Assembly (NCBI GenBank): GCA_031271965.1
Contig: JAISUS010000028.1
Span: forward strand, 62,001 to 126,000
DNA from: Prevotella sp.
GTDB lineage: Bacteria; Bacteroidota; Bacteroidia; Bacteroidales; Dysgonomonadaceae
Direction of reading: 5' to 3'
Length of the DNA stretch: 64,000 nucleotides
In this document: positions 17,477 through 27,258 of the stretch, in pieces
Layout: each line of letters opens with the position of its first letter
How positions within the stretch are numbered: position 1 is the first letter of the stretch
Translations under genes and position numbers: made by a program
Notes under the pieces: generated by a model
Database searches by the model: none
Told to the model about the DNA's origin: nothing
Seen by the model: the letters and a program-made list of their open reading frames with translations, nothing else

Positions 17477-18787
17477 ATGAGTACGGAAAAGAAAAATTAT
17501 TTGTTACCCATTATTGTGATGATTTTCCTTTTTGGGATGATCTCCTTTGTGACCAATTTGGCGTCGCCAATGGGTGATATCTTAAAATTTCAGTTTAAAG
17601 TAGCAAACTGGATGGGTACGTTGGGTGTATTTGCCAACTTTATTGCTTATGCAGTAATGGGATATCCTGCTGGTAATTTGTTGCAAAAACTGGGATACAA
17701 AAAAACGGCACTTATCGCTATCGCTATTGGTTTCATAGGTGTAGGGATTCAAACACTATCTGGTACTTTAGAAAGCTTTGGTATCTATTTGTTAGGAGCT
17801 TTCATTGCCGGATTCTCTATGTGTTTGTTGAATACAGTTGTAAATCCAATGTTGAACTCTCTAGGTGGGGGCGGAAATAAAGGAAACCAATTGATTCAGA
17901 TCGGTGGTTCATTTAACTCTCTTTGTGGAACCGCAGTTATTATATTGACTGGTATTTTGATTCCTGAAGGAATTAAGAATGCACAGATCAGTAATGTATT
18001 TCCATTGATGTATGCTGCTTTGGCTATCTTTGCATTTGCTTTTCTTGTAATTAGTCTGACTACTATTCCTGAAAAAGTGAAAGTGGAAGAAAAAGTTGTA
18101 GAAAAATCTAAATACAGTGCTTTGTCTTTCCGTCACTTTATACTGGGTGCAATTGGTATCTTCGTTTATGTTGGCGTAGAGGTAGGTGTTCCTAACGTAT
18201 TGAACAAATGGCTTCAAAATCCGGATTTGGATATACTTGGCTTAGGCGGAAAAGGAAATGCCGAAGCTATCGCAGGGTCTGTAACTGCTACTTATTGGTT
18301 GATGATGTTAGTGGGTAGACTTTTGGGAGCAGCTATTGCGAGCAAAGTTTCTGCTAAAGCTATGTTGACTGTAGTGTCTATTGTTGGTTTGGTGCTAACA
18401 TTAGCTGCTATGTTTGCTTCTAGCACTACATTTGTTGATCTGCCAGTATTCAAAAATGGAGCAGATGGTTTATTTGGACTGGAGAAAGTACCAATTAATG
18501 CAGCTCTTTTAGTACTTGTCGGTCTATGTACTTCTGTAATGTGGGGTGGTATCTTTAATCTAGCTGTAGAAGGCCTAGGTAAATTTACTGAAAAAGCTTC
18601 GGGTATCTTCATGGTAATGGTTTGTGGTGGAGGTATTCTTCCTCTATTACAAAATGGTATTGTGGATGCTACAGGAGGTGTAGGTTACCTTACAAGTTAC
18701 TGGGTAATTGTAGTTGGTCTTGCTTATCTATTATTCTATGCTTTGGTTGGAAGTAAAAATGTAAATAAGGATATTCCGGTTGAGTAA
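17477..18787 (+). CDS. FucP-type sugar/proton symporter (MFS)
   Basis: This 436-residue inner-membrane permease has 12 predicted spans in two bundles with a central cytoplasmic loop (about 197-215, KVKVEEKVVEKSKYS). The start STEKKNYLLPIIVMIFLFGMISFVTNL and the segment GYPAGNLLQKLGYKKTALIA match the fucose/glucose/galactose permease group. The second half keeps TYWLMMLVGRLLGAAIASKVSAK. The sugar cannot be read from sequence, and no catabolic gene sits beside it. Glycine-rich GGGGNKGNQLIQIGGSFNSL near residue 140 is a likely substrate-path segment. The gene is monocistronic with a structured leader and a strong terminator. Confidence 0.88.
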   Translation: MSTEKKNYLLPIIVMIFLFGMISFVTNLASPMGDILKFQFKVANWMGTLGVFANFIAYAVMGYPAGNLLQKLGYKKTALIAIAIGFIGVGIQTLSGTLESFGIYLLGAFIAGFSMCLLNTVVNPMLNSLGGGGNKGNQLIQIGGSFNSLCGTAVIILTGILIPEGIKNAQISNVFPLMYAALAIFAFAFLVISLTTIPEKVKVEEKVVEKSKYSALSFRHFILGAIGIFVYVGVEVGVPNVLNKWLQNPDLDILGLGGKGNAEAIAGSVTATYWLMMLVGRLLGAAIASKVSAKAMLTVVSIVGLVLTLAAMFASSTTFVDLPVFKNGADGLFGLEKVPINAALLVLVGLCTSVMWGGIFNLAVEGLGKFTEKASGIFMVMVCGGGILPLLQNGIVDATGGVGYLTSYWVIVVGLAYLLFYALVGSKNVNKDIPVE

Positions 18788-18802
18788 TCGTTTAAATATC
18801 AT

Positions 18803-18843
18803 AAAAAGAAAAGCCTGCTAATTTTTAGCAGGCTTTTCTTTTT
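18803..18843 (+). terminator. Strong bidirectional-type terminator of the sugar transporter
   Basis: Arms 18803-18820 and 18826-18843 pair over 18 bp, with core AGCCTGCTA / TAGCAGGCT, and end in a T-rich run. Confidence 0.93.
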
Positions 18844-18847
18844 AGCT

Positions 18848-18855
18848 TATCTTTG
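18848..18855 (+). promoter_or_regulatory. -7 box (TATCTTTG) of the tex gene
   Basis: An exact TAnnTTTG match only 24 bp upstream of the ATG, right after the preceding terminator. Confidence 0.75.
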
Positions 18856-18879
18856 CTGAACCAATAATAAAACGAAACT

Positions 18880-21003
18880 ATGACGATTATATCTTTAATA
18901 TCATCTGCTTTAAATATTCGTGAGTCACAAATAGGAAAAACTATAGAACTTTTAGATTCGGGAGCGACGATTCCCTTTATCAGCCGTTACCGAAAAGAAG
19001 TTACGGGAGGACTGGACGAAGTTCAGATAACAGCTATTAAAGAACATAATGATAAATTAAACGAACTAATAAAGCGCAGAGAAACAATTCTTAAATCAAT
19101 TGACGAACAAGAAAAATTAACTCCGGAGTTAAAATCCAGAATTGAGAATTGTTGGAATGCCTCGGAACTTGAAGATATATACCTCCCTTATAAACCAAAA
19201 CGGCAGACCCGGGCCGAAATAGCCCGTAAAAAAGGTTTGGAGCCTCTGGCGAATATAATAATGCTTCAGCAGCAAATAAACGTAGAAACAAAAGCTCAGG
19301 CATTTGTGAAGGGCGATGTGAAGGACGTAAAAGATGCAATTGCCGGAGCTTGTGATATTATAGCAGAGCAGATAAATGAGGATGAGTATGCTCGCAACGC
19401 AATACGTAATATCTTTCAACGGGAGGCTGTGATAACATCCAAAGTAGTTAAGGGAAAAGAGGAAGAAGGGGATAAATACCGCGATTATTTCGATTTCTCG
19501 GAGCGTCTGAGTAAGGCCACTTCCCATCGTATTTTGGCAATCCGGAGAGGAGAGTCGGAAGGTGTCTTGCGCGTAAATATTTCGCCGGACGAAGATGCAG
19601 CTTTAGAGCGATTAGATAAACGTTTTCTTAAAGGAGATAATGATAATGAGGCCACAAACTATGTTGCCGATGCGATAGAAGATGCATATAAACGATTGCT
19701 AAAGCCATCTATTGAGACGGAGTTTGGAAACTTATCGAAAGAAAAAGCGGATGAAGAAGCGATCAGGGTATTTGCTGAGAATTTGCGGCAGTTGTTACTG
19801 GCTCCACCGTTAGGACAAAAAAGAGTTTTGGGTATCGATCCCGGTTATCGTACGGGGTGCAAGCTTGTGTGTCTTGATGCCGAGGGAAATCTTTTGCATA
19901 ATGAGACGATTTATCCGCATCCGCCGCAAAATGAGACTTCTAAAGCTGGAAGTAAGGTGGTGAAACTGGTGACAACATATAACATAGATGCCATAGCAAT
20001 AGGAAACGGGACAGCTAGCCGCGAAACAGAACGTTTTATCACCAATCTGCGATATGAGAAAGTTGTTCAGGTTTTTGTCGTGAGTGAAAATGGAGCATCT
20101 ATATATTCAGCATCAAAAACGGCTCGGGAAGAATTTCCAAATTATGATGTTACAGTAAGAGGGGCAGTCTCTATCGGACGTCGTTTGATGGACCCATTGG
20201 CTGAGTTGGTGAAAATAGACGCTAAGTCGATAGGAGTAGGGCAATATCAACATGATGTAGATCAAACAAAGCTAAAAAAGTCTCTTGATTTGACTGTTGA
20301 AAGTTGTGTTAATCTAGTTGGAGTAAATGTAAATACAGCAAGTAAGCATCTGTTGACTTATGTCTCCGGATTAGGCCCTGTTTTAGCTCAAAATATAGTG
20401 GATTACCGTGCTGCTAATGGTGCGTTCAAATCGAGAAAAGCACTAATGAAAGTTCCTCGTATGGGAGAAAAGGCTTTTGAGCAATGTGCGGGTTTCCTCC
20501 GTATTGCAGATGCTGAGAATCCTTTGGATAATTCGGCTGTTCATCCTGAAAGTTACCATATTGTGGAGGCTATGGCCAAAGAAATGAGATGCTCAGTGAA
20601 AGATCTGATTGATAATAAAGATTTGAAGAAATCATTAAAGTTGGATAAATATGTTACTGATAAAGTTGGTTTACCTACTTTAAATGATATTATGGAAGAA
20701 TTGGATAAACCCGGGCGTGACCCGAGAAAAGGAATAAAAGTGTTTGATTTTGATCCGAATATACGTACAATAGAAGATTTAAGGGAAGGTATGACTCTTC
20801 CGGGTATTGTAACTAACATTACCAATTTTGGATGTTTTGTAGATGTGGGTATTAAAGAGAATGGCCTGGTGCATATATCTGAATTGACAGATCGGTTTAT
20901 ATCAGACCCTACCGAAGTTGTTGCACTGCATCAGCATGTCGAAGTGAAAGTTTTATCCGTAGACTTGTCTAGAAAAAGGGTGCAGCTGTCGATGAAGTCT
21001 TAA
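18880..21003 (+). CDS. tex: Tex-family RNA-binding transcription accessory protein
   Basis: This 707-residue cytoplasmic protein has the Tex order of domains: N-terminal helical region (IPFISRYRKEVTGGLDEVQI), YqgF-like RNase H fold (VLGIDPGYRTGCKLVCLD, about 322-450), helix-hairpin-helix modules (NTASKHLLTYVSGLGPVLAQNIV, about 485-560) and an S1 RNA-binding domain at the C-terminus (GMTLPGIVTNITNFGCFVDVG, about 633-705). Tex proteins bind nucleic acid and influence transcription and stress survival; the precise action in Bacteroidetes is not settled. Length is slightly short of some Tex proteins but all domains are present. The gene stands alone. Confidence 0.95.
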   Translation: MTIISLISSALNIRESQIGKTIELLDSGATIPFISRYRKEVTGGLDEVQITAIKEHNDKLNELIKRRETILKSIDEQEKLTPELKSRIENCWNASELEDIYLPYKPKRQTRAEIARKKGLEPLANIIMLQQQINVETKAQAFVKGDVKDVKDAIAGACDIIAEQINEDEYARNAIRNIFQREAVITSKVVKGKEEEGDKYRDYFDFSERLSKATSHRILAIRRGESEGVLRVNISPDEDAALERLDKRFLKGDNDNEATNYVADAIEDAYKRLLKPSIETEFGNLSKEKADEEAIRVFAENLRQLLLAPPLGQKRVLGIDPGYRTGCKLVCLDAEGNLLHNETIYPHPPQNETSKAGSKVVKLVTTYNIDAIAIGNGTASRETERFITNLRYEKVVQVFVVSENGASIYSASKTAREEFPNYDVTVRGAVSIGRRLMDPLAELVKIDAKSIGVGQYQHDVDQTKLKKSLDLTVESCVNLVGVNVNTASKHLLTYVSGLGPVLAQNIVDYRAANGAFKSRKALMKVPRMGEKAFEQCAGFLRIADAENPLDNSAVHPESYHIVEAMAKEMRCSVKDLIDNKDLKKSLKLDKYVTDKVGLPTLNDIMEELDKPGRDPRKGIKVFDFDPNIRTIEDLREGMTLPGIVTNITNFGCFVDVGIKENGLVHISELTDRFISDPTEVVALHQHVEVKVLSVDLSRKRVQLSMKS

Positions 21004-21242
21004 AACAATAAAGATTTACATTCCATTTTTCTGTTTTATTTTAACGCCTATGGAAACGGGACGTTATTAGTCATTGATATTTAGTATTACAAAATTGGGA
21101 ATCAGGTATTAATCGATATAAAAAATATCTATCGGTTTTATCTGTAAAACTAAAATTTAGAGGAAAAGTCAAGCCCTTTTAGAATGAGATATTTTAAAGA
21201 ATAAATAATATTAAAAACGGCCTGTTATAATAATAGTTTTTA

Positions 21243-21250
21243 TAACTTTG
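21243..21250 (+). promoter_or_regulatory. -7 box (TAACTTTG) of purH
   Basis: An exact TAnnTTTG match 32 bp upstream of the purH ATG. The 279-bp gap from tex (21004-21282) otherwise shows only AT-rich sequence. Confidence 0.75.
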
Positions 21251-21282
21251 TTCCTCAAAAAAAGTTGGATAATTAACACATC

Positions 21283-22806
21283 ATGTCTTTAGAGAAAAGA
21301 ATTAAAACAGCTTTGGTTTCAGTTTATCATAAAGATGGGCTAGATCATATTCTAACGAAATTAAATAGTTCCGGGGTTAAGTTTATTTCAACAGGCGGAA
21401 CAAGGGGTTTTATCGAATCATTAGGCTTTCCCTGTGAAGCTGTGGAGGATATAACAGGTTATCCTTCGATTTTAGGTGGACGGGTTAAAACCCTTCATCC
21501 TAAAATATTTGGAGGGATTCTTTGCCGCCGGGAACTTCCTGAAGACGCAAAGCAAATAAAAGCATATGATATACACGAAATAGATTTGGTGATAGTCGAT
21601 CTTTATCCTTTTGAGGAAACTGTAGGCTCAGGTGCAAGTGAAGAAGATATCATCGAGAAAATAGATATAGGTGGTATTTCTCTGATTCGTGCTGCTGCCA
21701 AAAATTTCAAAGATGTAATAATTGTTGCATCCAAACAGCAATATCAGCCATTGATGAATCTGCTGGAAGATAAAAATGGTGTGTCGGATATTTCAGATAG
21801 GAAATTCTTTGCAAAAGAAGCATTTGCCGTTTCTTCTTCATATGATTCGGCCATATTTAATTATATGGATGATAATGAAGGATCTGCATTTCGTCATGCT
21901 GAAGATAATGCTATGGTTCTTCGCTATGGAGAAAATCCACATCAAAAAGGTACGTTCTATGGAGATTTCGTAGCGATGTTTGATCAGTTGCATGGTCGTG
22001 AAATATCATACAATAATTTGCTGGATATAGAAGCTGCCGTTAGTCTAATAAGTGAATTTGATGAAACAACAGTCGCTATACTTAAGCATAATAATGCTTG
22101 TGGTATTGCATCCAGACCAACTGTTGTTGAAGCATGGAAAGATGCTTTGGCGGGAGACCCGGTTTCAGCTTTTGGTGGTATTATTATAAGCAATAGTAAA
22201 ATAGACAAAATTGCAGCAGAGGAGATTAATTCTATCTTTTTTGAAATAGTAATTGCGCCCGAATATGATAAAGAGGCGTTACATATATTGGAACAAAAGA
22301 AAAATCGTATTATCTTAGTGCAAAAACAACAATTAGTCGGTGATAAGCAATTTCGCTCATTGTTGAATGGTGTTTTAGTACAAGATAAGGATTTGAGTAT
22401 ACAGTCGGCAACTGATTTAAAATTAGTTACTAACAGGCCTTTGCAAGGAACAGAGGAAGAAGATTTGCTCTTTGCTAATAAATTGGTGAAACATACCAAA
22501 TCAAATGCTATTATCTTTGTGAAAAATAAGCAATTGTGTGCAGGCGGTACTGGTCAGACATCTCGCGTAGATGCTTTGAAGCAGGCCATAGAGAAGGCTA
22601 ATGAATTTGGTTTCGACCTTAATGGGGCGGTTATGGCATCGGATGCCTTTTTCCCGTTTCCGGACTGTGTCGAAATAGCTGGGAACGTAGGTATTACTGC
22701 GGTTGTGCAACCTGGAGGGTCAATTAAAGATAACTTATCTGTTGAATATTGTAACGAACACAATATATCTATGGTAATGACAGGTGTACGCCACTTTAAA
22801 CATTAA
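21283..22806 (+). CDS. purH: Bifunctional AICAR transformylase / IMP cyclohydrolase
   Basis: This 507-residue enzyme catalyses the last two steps of IMP synthesis. The N-terminal MGS-like cyclohydrolase domain (about 1-140) shows ISTGGTRGFIESLG and GGRVKTLHPKIFGGIL. The C-terminal transformylase domain has LRYGENPHQKGTFYG, the catalytic KHNNACGIA loop and SDAFFPFPDCVEIAGNVGI. It ends VMTGVRHFKH, the normal PurH end. It lies 42 bp before mreB on the same strand and no other purine gene is near. Confidence 0.97.
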   Translation: MSLEKRIKTALVSVYHKDGLDHILTKLNSSGVKFISTGGTRGFIESLGFPCEAVEDITGYPSILGGRVKTLHPKIFGGILCRRELPEDAKQIKAYDIHEIDLVIVDLYPFEETVGSGASEEDIIEKIDIGGISLIRAAAKNFKDVIIVASKQQYQPLMNLLEDKNGVSDISDRKFFAKEAFAVSSSYDSAIFNYMDDNEGSAFRHAEDNAMVLRYGENPHQKGTFYGDFVAMFDQLHGREISYNNLLDIEAAVSLISEFDETTVAILKHNNACGIASRPTVVEAWKDALAGDPVSAFGGIIISNSKIDKIAAEEINSIFFEIVIAPEYDKEALHILEQKKNRIILVQKQQLVGDKQFRSLLNGVLVQDKDLSIQSATDLKLVTNRPLQGTEEEDLLFANKLVKHTKSNAIIFVKNKQLCAGGTGQTSRVDALKQAIEKANEFGFDLNGAVMASDAFFPFPDCVEIAGNVGITAVVQPGGSIKDNLSVEYCNEHNISMVMTGVRHFKH

Positions 22807-22848
22807 TATTAATTTGTATATAATTAAATAATAAGGTAACAATCGGAT

Positions 22849-23874
22849 ATGGGATTATTCTCTTTTACTCAAGAAATAGCGATGGATCTTGGCACTGCCA
22901 ATACTATCATAATACATCACGACAAAATTGTCGTAGATCAGCCTTCCGTGGTAGCTTTAGAACGGAAAACAGGTAAAGTAATAGCTGTAGGAGAGCAGGC
23001 ACGCCAGATGCATGGGAAAACTCACGAAGATATTCGTACGGTACGTCCACTTAAAGATGGTGTGATAGCAGACTTTACTTCGGCCGAACAAATGATTCGC
23101 GGATTGATAAAGATGTTCAATAACAAAAGCCGTTTGTTCTCCCCATCGTTGCGAATTGTTATTTGTATACCATCTGGTAGTACAGAAGTGGAAACTCGTG
23201 CAATACGTGACTCGGCTGAACATGCCGGGGGACGTGATGTATATATGATATACGAACCAATGGCTGCGGCATTGGGTATTGGACTTGATGTACAGGCACC
23301 GGAAGGAAATATGATCGTTGATATAGGTGGTGGTACTACTGAGATTGCTGTTATTTCATTGGGAGGTATTGTCTCCAATAAGTCTATAAAGATAGCAGGA
23401 GATGACTTGACTGAAGACATACAGGAATATATGGGACGCCAGCACAATATAAAAGTTGGTGAGCGTACTGCTGAAAATATAAAAATAGCAGTGGGTGCAG
23501 CACTAACGGAGCTTCCGGAAGAGGATGTTCCGGAAGACTTTATTGTACATGGCCCTAATAGAATGACGTCATTGCCAATGGATATTCCTATTTCTTATCA
23601 GGAAATGGCTCATTGTCTTGATAAATCATTGTCAAAGATGGACTCGGCTATATTAAGTGCTTTGGAACAAACGCCGCCGGAATTGTATGCAGATATTGTT
23701 CGCAACGGGATCTATCTGACTGGTGGAGGTGCTTTGTTGAGAGGTTTGAGCAAACGGTTCTTCGACAGAATAGGTATACCTTTCCATGTGGCAGAAGACC
23801 CACTTCATGCAGTAGCTAAAGGAACCGGTATTGCATTGAAGAATATAGAGAAGTTTAACTTCCTGATGAGATAA
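22849..23874 (+). CDS. mreB: Rod-shape actin homologue MreB
   Basis: This 341-residue actin-fold ATPase polymerises under the inner membrane and directs side-wall peptidoglycan synthesis. Motifs include DLGTANTIIIH (phosphate 1), VDIGGGTTEIAVISLGG (phosphate 2) and GIYLTGGGALLRGL (adenosine site). The short N-terminal GLFSFTQEIA probably serves as a membrane-binding helix. It heads the mreB-mreC-mreD-mrdA-rodA cluster of the elongasome. Length is standard. Confidence 0.98.
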   Translation: MGLFSFTQEIAMDLGTANTIIIHHDKIVVDQPSVVALERKTGKVIAVGEQARQMHGKTHEDIRTVRPLKDGVIADFTSAEQMIRGLIKMFNNKSRLFSPSLRIVICIPSGSTEVETRAIRDSAEHAGGRDVYMIYEPMAAALGIGLDVQAPEGNMIVDIGGGTTEIAVISLGGIVSNKSIKIAGDDLTEDIQEYMGRQHNIKVGERTAENIKIAVGAALTELPEEDVPEDFIVHGPNRMTSLPMDIPISYQEMAHCLDKSLSKMDSAILSALEQTPPELYADIVRNGIYLTGGGALLRGLSKRFFDRIGIPFHVAEDPLHAVAKGTGIALKNIEKFNFLMR

Positions 23875-23944
23875 TTCCCTTCAGTTCATTAAACTTATAA
23901 TGGAATTTATATTAGTATGGTTAATATAAATCGCAGATGAGATA

Positions 23945-24802
23945 ATGCGTAATCTGATAAATTTTTTATTAAAAAACAGTTCATGGTTTGTTTTCATATT
24001 TCTTGAAATAATCTGTTTTTATTTTATCTTTAGCTCTAACTCTTTTCAAAAGAGTGTCTATTTCAACTCTTCCAATGAAATCACAGGAAGAGTTCATGCT
24101 ATATCCGGTGGTATTCTCTCTTATTTTGGATTGAGAACAGAAAACGAAGAGTTGTTGAAGAAAAATGGAGAATTACAATCTCAGGTAAAAAGACTTCAGG
24201 ATTATCTGTACAGTATTGAGAAGGATTCTCTTAAAACAACAGCTTTTCTAAATGATTCGTTGGGAAATAAGAACTCCCAGGAGTATATTACAGCCAGAGT
24301 GGAAAGTAATAGTATTTCTCAGGTTTATAATTTTATAATTGTAAATAAAGGTAAAAATAGCGGAGTCAAAAACGATATGGGGGCGATCTCTCCACAAGGG
24401 ATAGTTGGTGTCGTTAGAGATGTTACTGATAATTATGCTGTTATTCAATCTGTGTTGAACCCCAATAGTCGTTTTAGTTGCAAAATATTGAGTTCAAATA
24501 CAGCCGGTACGCTTATCTGGGAAGCTGGTGATCCAAGATATGTCAGTTTAACAGAATACCCTAAATATGAGAAAGTTGAAAAAGGGGATACAATTGTGAC
24601 CAGTGGGTTCTCTGATATTTTTCCGGAAGGTATTTTTGTGGGAATTGTGGAAGATTTTAAAAGCGAAACTAATGATAATTTTTATACCATAAAAGTAAAA
24701 TTATCTACAGATTTTGGTGCATTAAAAAATGTCCAATTAATCAGTATCAAAGACGAGGAAAGAAAAGAATTAGAGGAAAAAATTAAGAATGCTCAGAAGT
24801 AA
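23945..24802 (+). CDS. mreC: Rod-shape protein MreC
   Basis: This 285-residue protein has one N-terminal span (about 14-30), a periplasmic coiled coil (about 60-90, LRTENEELLKKNGELQSQVKRL) and the two-barrel MreC domain (about 115-275, with VKNDMGAISPQGIVGVVRDV and VTSGFSDIFPEGIFVGIV). It binds PBP2 and links it to the MreB scaffold. The start is 70 bp after mreB, and its end overlaps mreD by 14 bp, so coupling is likely. Confidence 0.95.
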   Translation: MRNLINFLLKNSSWFVFIFLEIICFYFIFSSNSFQKSVYFNSSNEITGRVHAISGGILSYFGLRTENEELLKKNGELQSQVKRLQDYLYSIEKDSLKTTAFLNDSLGNKNSQEYITARVESNSISQVYNFIIVNKGKNSGVKNDMGAISPQGIVGVVRDVTDNYAVIQSVLNPNSRFSCKILSSNTAGTLIWEAGDPRYVSLTEYPKYEKVEKGDTIVTSGFSDIFPEGIFVGIVEDFKSETNDNFYTIKVKLSTDFGALKNVQLISIKDEERKELEEKIKNAQK

Positions 24803-25316
24803 TACGCTAAAATATATTGTATTATTTATCATGCTTGTTCTGATACAAGTTTTGATATTAAATAGAATCTCTCTTTTTGGGTATGGAATCCCTTTTGTGT
24901 ACATATATTTTGTACTAAAACTTCCTTTGGGTTGCAATAGAGGACTCGCCGCTTTTTCCGGATTTCTTATAGGGTTTACTATCGATCTTTTTTGTAATAC
25001 TCCCGGATTAAATGCTGCGGCCACTACAATGATCGGATTCGTCTGTCGTCCGGTACAGAAGTTGTTCTTTACAGTAGACGATTATAATGATCAGATGCCT
25101 AGTATATCTTCCTTGGGGTCTGCATACGTAAAATATATGCTATTACTTGTCCTGGTACACCATGTGTTTCTAATTTCCGTAGAGTCGTTTTCATATTTCA
25201 ATCCTCAGATACTTTTACTGCGAATAGTTATTTCTGTATTATTGACATCATTACTTCTTTTTGCATTTGAAGGATTCTACTTAAAAAAGAAAAACTCATG
25301 GCGAAAAACAACTTAG
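24789..25316 (+). CDS. mreD: Rod-shape membrane protein MreD
   Basis: This 175-residue protein has five to six predicted membrane spans and little else, as MreD usually does. It overlaps mreC at its start (14 bp) and mrdA at its end (19 bp), which suggests translational coupling and balanced expression. Sequence similarity in this family is weak; the call rests on hydropathy, size and position between mreC and the PBP2 gene. Confidence 0.88.
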   Translation: MLRSNTLKYIVLFIMLVLIQVLILNRISLFGYGIPFVYIYFVLKLPLGCNRGLAAFSGFLIGFTIDLFCNTPGLNAAATTMIGFVCRPVQKLFFTVDDYNDQMPSISSLGSAYVKYMLLLVLVHHVFLISVESFSYFNPQILLLRIVISVLLTSLLLFAFEGFYLKKKNSWRKTT

Positions 25317-27253
25317 ATCTTTCGAAAAGGAAGTATGTTCTTGGGGGCATAGTTTGCGTTGTAGTTCTTATATATATCCTTCAGTTGTTTAATCTGCAAA
25401 TACTGACAAGCGAATATAAAGATTCTGCTGATGGTAATGCTTTTTTCAACAGAATGTTATATCCTGCCAGAGGAATTATCTCTGACCGGCACGACCGTAT
25501 CCTCGTTTACAATCAACCTACTTATGATATCGTTTATATTCCCAAAGAAGTGCATGATTTGGACACGTTGGATTTCTGTAAAACGTTGGGCATAACAAAA
25601 GAATATTTTGATAAGCGGATTAGTGATATACGGGATAGGCGTTTGAATCCCGGGTACTCTACATATACGATGCAAACGTTTATGACACAGTTGACTATCC
25701 AGGAAAGTGGGCTGTTGCAAGAAAAATTATATAAATTTCCCGGATTTTTCATCCAAAAGAGAACACTCCGTCAATATAATTACCACAATGCGGGGCTTCT
25801 TTTAGGCTATGTTGCTCAAGTGAGTAAGACTCAGATTGAAAATGATAATTACTATATAAGAGGTGATTATGGTGGAAAATCAGGACTAGAGCTGTCTTAT
25901 GAAAAGTATTTGCGTGGAGAAAAGGGCGTTGAAGTTCTATTGAGGGATGCTCATGGTCGTATTCAGGGAAGATATGAGAATGGGAAAAATGATATTGTGC
26001 CTATATCGGGTAAAAATCTCACACTATCCATTGATATTGACTTGCAAGCTTATGGTGAATACCTTATGCAAAATAAGGTTGGGAGCATTGTTATGATAGA
26101 ACCATCGACAGGAGAGATTCTGTGCATGGTTACATCTCCGACTTACGATCCGGCAGTATTATTGGGACGCAATTTCAGCAAAAACTATAAAGAATTAGAG
26201 GATAACTCCCTGAAGCCTCTTTTTAATAGGGCTATACAAGGAATGTATCCTCCCGGATCGACATTTAAAACAACGCAAGGGTTAGTATTTCTCCAAGAGG
26301 ATATAATAACTGAGAATACGATGTTTTCGTGTGCCGGGGGATATCCGCCGTTAGGAGGACGGCCAAAGTGCCATCCGCACGGATCTCCCTTGTCTTTGAT
26401 ACCGGCAATAGCAACATCATGTAACTCATACTTCTGCTATGGTCTTGCCAATATGCTTGGAAACCGCAAAAAATATAAAGATGTACAAACAGCTTTCGAA
26501 GTATGGAAAAACCATATGGTTGATCAGGGATTTGGCTATACATTAGGAGTAGACCTCCCTTCAGAAAAAAGAGGATTCATTCCTAACAGCAAAACCTATG
26601 ATAAGGCATATCGGGGCAGCTGGAATGCGTCTACAATTATATCCATTGCAATAGGACAAGGTGAGGTTACGGCTACACCTTTACAAGTTGCCAATTTGGC
26701 AGCAACTATAGCAAACAGAGGATATTACTATGTGCCGCATGTAGTGCGGGAGATACAAAATACTCCTTTGGATTCTATCTACACACATAAACGTGATACA
26801 AAAATAAACAAAGCATATTATGAATCTATTGTAGAGGGAATGGCGCGTGCTGTCACAGGAGGTACGTGCCGTGGTGCGAATATACCGGATGTAGAGGTAT
26901 GTGGAAAAACCGGTACAGCCGAAAACCCTCATGGAAAAGATCACTCTATATTTATGGGATTTGCGCCGAAGGATAATCCGAAAGTTGCTATTTTTGTAAT
27001 TGTTGAAAATGCTGGATTTGGTGCTAGATTTGGTGTGCCTATCGGTCGTTTGATGTTACAGAAATATTTAAAGGGTGAAGTTCCGGCGAGTGATAAATAT
27101 ATAGAAGAAAATATGGCTAATTCGATAGTTCTTCCTCAAACGTTTATGAACTGGAACAGGGCCTTGAGAAATTCGGAATTACCTCTGCCTGCACAGGTTC
27201 AGGACGTTGTATCTGATTCAGGAATAGAACCATTTACCCCAATAGAAGAATAA
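25298..27253 (+). CDS. mrdA: Penicillin-binding protein 2, elongation transpeptidase
   Basis: This 651-residue class B PBP has an N-terminal span (about 13-30), a dimerisation domain (AFFNRMLYPARGIISDRHD) and a transpeptidase domain with the active-site Ser in PPGSTFKT (S321, Lys three residues on), the SxN motif SCN at about residue 372, and KTG in CGKTGTAENPHG (about 537). It cross-links peptidoglycan in the periplasm during elongation and is the target of mecillinam-type beta-lactams. It lies 5 bp before rodA, its glycosyltransferase partner. Confidence 0.97.
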   Translation: MAKNNLDLSKRKYVLGGIVCVVVLIYILQLFNLQILTSEYKDSADGNAFFNRMLYPARGIISDRHDRILVYNQPTYDIVYIPKEVHDLDTLDFCKTLGITKEYFDKRISDIRDRRLNPGYSTYTMQTFMTQLTIQESGLLQEKLYKFPGFFIQKRTLRQYNYHNAGLLLGYVAQVSKTQIENDNYYIRGDYGGKSGLELSYEKYLRGEKGVEVLLRDAHGRIQGRYENGKNDIVPISGKNLTLSIDIDLQAYGEYLMQNKVGSIVMIEPSTGEILCMVTSPTYDPAVLLGRNFSKNYKELEDNSLKPLFNRAIQGMYPPGSTFKTTQGLVFLQEDIITENTMFSCAGGYPPLGGRPKCHPHGSPLSLIPAIATSCNSYFCYGLANMLGNRKKYKDVQTAFEVWKNHMVDQGFGYTLGVDLPSEKRGFIPNSKTYDKAYRGSWNASTIISIAIGQGEVTATPLQVANLAATIANRGYYYVPHVVREIQNTPLDSIYTHKRDTKINKAYYESIVEGMARAVTGGTCRGANIPDVEVCGKTGTAENPHGKDHSIFMGFAPKDNPKVAIFVIVENAGFGARFGVPIGRLMLQKYLKGEVPASDKYIEENMANSIVLPQTFMNWNRALRNSELPLPAQVQDVVSDSGIEPFTPIEE

Positions 27254-27258
27254 GACGA